Shown piece after piece: positions 12,914 to 14,422 of a stretch of 14,422 nt of DNA. Under the pieces are notes generated by a model. That model made no database searches. It saw nothing but the letters and a program-made list of their open reading frames with translations, and was not told the origin of the DNA. A program made the position numbers and the translations under genes. Every line of letters begins with the position of its first letter. Position 1 is the stretch's first letter. This stretch comes from Crocinitomicaceae bacterium (GTDB lineage Bacteria; Bacteroidota; Bacteroidia; Flavobacteriales_D; Crocinitomicaceae): positions 1-14,422 of the forward strand of contig JAURHO010000028.1 of NCBI GenBank assembly GCA_030833265.1. The letters run 5' to 3'.

Positions 12914-14422
12914 GGGCTGAGTTGGCACCTCTACTTTGGGCTTCATTGGCACCTTCCATTCTTTTTTTGTTTCGTTACCAACCGCATCTCTAACTAAAAG
13001 TACCACCCGATCATTTTCTTGGAATGGCACTTTGAATTGCGCACCAATTTGCTTGTTTTTAGCATCGTAATAAGCTGGCACCCAAGTCTCATTCTGATAA
13101 CAAGCATAATAAGCCAGGCCTGAAAAATCATCCGATACCGACCAATAAAACTTGCCGGTACTTGTTGAGTCGAGTTTATTCAATACATTTTCTTTGATAA
13201 CCGGAGCAACCAAATCTTGTTTCAGCCCCCAAATTCCCATCGATTTAGTTGTTGCGCGCAAAACACCATCCTCTAATTTGCCTGGTAAAGCGCTGCCATT
13301 CATCGTGATGCAATATTTCTGAGCTGCTGCACCTGAATCAAAACGATAAGAAATTTCAATAGGATTTTGCAATAATAGGCTTGAATTACCAATAGATTTT
13401 GCTTGAAAATTCAGCTTCTTCAGCGTGGGTTCATAAAAAGTGAAGGAATCAATGGCTATTGACCACGGACCTTGTTGATAAACGTAGGAAGCCTCTGGTA
13501 ACCAATGTGTTGTTTCATTATAAAATGACACTTGTGGTGTTTTTTCATGTGGGTTGATGAGCAATAATGTGTGCTGCGTTTCATTTCCGTTGACATCGCG
13601 GAGCATCAATTGACACAACAAACTGTCCTTTGCTCCAATATCAAAAGTCCCAAGGCCTTCGTAAGGGTAAATTGTTAATGGGTTGGTCCTGGACCTGAAC
13701 AACTTTTGAAATTTGCGTTTGCTGCTGTGCGCATAAGCCGCATCATGATGCGTATTGATATAGCGCGAGTGATCAAAATTGATTTCGTCAAATTCTATGG
13801 CACTCGGTTCTTGGCCTTCTGCAAGAATTTCTGAAGCAAAAACACCATAGGTTCGGCCTGCACTGACAAAATAGTCTTCCATTTCTAATGCCACGCCAAT
13901 CAACTGACCTTCTGCCAAAAAACCAGGAGGTAATTTAACTTGGTGTGTTTTTGCCGTAAGCACCACATTTAATACTTTATTCGGGACCGCAAAACCTTTG
14001 TCATCGAGGGCATAAACCCTGATTCCTTTTAAAACGGGCGTGGCTTTGTCTGAAATTTGAAAGCCGTGTAAAAATGGATTGAGCGCATGCTCTGTTTTGG
14101 TGTCTCGAAGCTCGAAATGCAAGTGTGGCCCAGTAGAACCACCTGTATTTCCAGAAAAAGCAATGAGTTCTCCCCTTTTAACCGGCAAGATCTGTGCGGG
14201 TAATATCAGGTCAATTTCATTATTGAGTCGTGCAGCGGTGCTATCTAAATATAGATTTTGAATGCGTTCTGCAAAACGTGTACAATGCGCATAAACCGTA
14301 GTATAGCCGTTTGGATGCTGTACATACAAAACCCAACCATAGCCCACCGATGAAACCCGAATTCTCGAGACAAAACCATCGGCACACGCATAAATGGGTA
14401 AATTGATTTTTCCTCCGGTGCG
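12905..14422 (-). CDS. M23-family (LytM-type) metallopeptidase, N-terminal part outside window
   Basis: M23 peptidases cut the peptide bridges of peptidoglycan in the periplasm. The frame is open to the window edge (RTGGKINLPIYACADGFV...), so the GTG at 14347 is internal. The first zinc ligands (HxxxD of the Bacteroidota form) should lie a few residues beyond the edge and are not seen. Numbering from that GTG, HPNGYTTVYAHC (11-22) carries the conserved His21 and GSTGPHLHFELR (70-81) the catalytic/zinc His75-x-His77, so the visible half is intact. Between them is a 20-residue insertion, LYLDSTAARLNNEIDLILPA (32-51), common in Bacteroidota forms. About 390 residues after the domain are beta-rich Ig-like or sandwich repeats without recognisable names, ending in an acidic/Pro tail (KPKVEVPTQPSE). 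The stop overlaps tsaB by nine bases tail to tail. Confidence 0.9.
   Translation of the reverse strand, partial: RTGGKINLPIYACADGFVSRIRVSSVGYGWVLYVQHPNGYTTVYAHCTRFAERIQNLYLDSTAARLNNEIDLILPAQILPVKRGELIAFSGNTGGSTGPHLHFELRDTKTEHALNPFLHGFQISDKATPVLKGIRVYALDDKGFAVPNKVLNVVLTAKTHQVKLPPGFLAEGQLIGVALEMEDYFVSAGRTYGVFASEILAEGQEPSAIEFDEINFDHSRYINTHHDAAYAHSSKRKFQKLFRSRTNPLTIYPYEGLGTFDIGAKDSLLCQLMLRDVNGNETQHTLLLINPHEKTPQVSFYNETTHWLPEASYVYQQGPWSIAIDSFTFYEPTLKKLNFQAKSIGNSSLLLQNPIEISYRFDSGAAAQKYCITMNGSALPGKLEDGVLRATTKSMGIWGLKQDLVAPVIKENVLNKLDSTSTGKFYWSVSDDFSGLAYYACYQNETWVPAYYDAKNKQIGAQFKVPFQENDRVVLLVRDAVGNETKKEWKVPMKPKVEVPTQPSE

Noticed and set aside
14345..14347. GTG at 14347 as the start of the M23 peptidase
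   Set aside because: The frame continues to the edge with conserved M23 sequence (RTGGK...YACADG), so the true start is outside the window.

Overview
The window looks like chromosomal DNA of a member of the Bacteroidota, most likely order Flavobacteriales (family not resolved). The evidence is a secreted protein with SprB-type repeats and a type IX secretion (T9SS) C-terminal sorting domain, a PafA-type phosphatase, an RprY-like response regulator, and promoter-like TAnnTTTG boxes in place of sigma70-type -10 boxes. Shine-Dalgarno sequences are mostly absent. Gene density is high: no gap exceeds about 190 bases. I see no rRNA, tRNA, CRISPR array, insertion sequence or phage gene.

Layout. Bases 2-727 hold the 3' part of queG (tRNA queuosine synthesis), cut by the window edge. 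Next come kmo (kynurenine 3-monooxygenase) and, overlapping it by ATGA, an exported barrel-like protein of unknown function. The minus strand then carries two groups. The first is metF (methylenetetrahydrofolate reductase), followed 8 bases later by a small exported unknown. The second is a pafA-type phosphatase, followed by a class III aminotransferase that begins inside the pafA stop codon (TAATG). The plus-strand SprB-repeat/T9SS cargo gene follows and ends at a strong bidirectional terminator. It faces a minus-strand gene for a von Willebrand factor D-domain protein with a proline-rich repeat tail, which lies 45 bases downstream of a PhoB-like response regulator. A second, RprY-like response regulator is divergent from the first and overlaps tsaB (tRNA t6A synthesis). 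The window ends inside a minus-strand M23 (LytM) peptidase gene.

How the genes relate. The metabolic genes are single members of their pathways: queuosine, tryptophan-kynurenine, folate/methionine, amino-acid transamination and t6A. The more distinctive part is 7.4-12.9 kb: two surface or secreted proteins and two divergent OmpR-family regulators with no histidine kinase beside them. The 184-base region between the regulators holds an 11-bp-period direct repeat like an OmpR/PhoB-class site, a good TAnnTTTG box, and a 15-bp hairpin followed by a T-rich stretch. A 14-codon ORF coincides with that hairpin just before the RprY-like gene. This leader is the best candidate for undescribed regulation. 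I found no convincing new multi-gene defence or mobile system; most of the window is ordinary housekeeping content.
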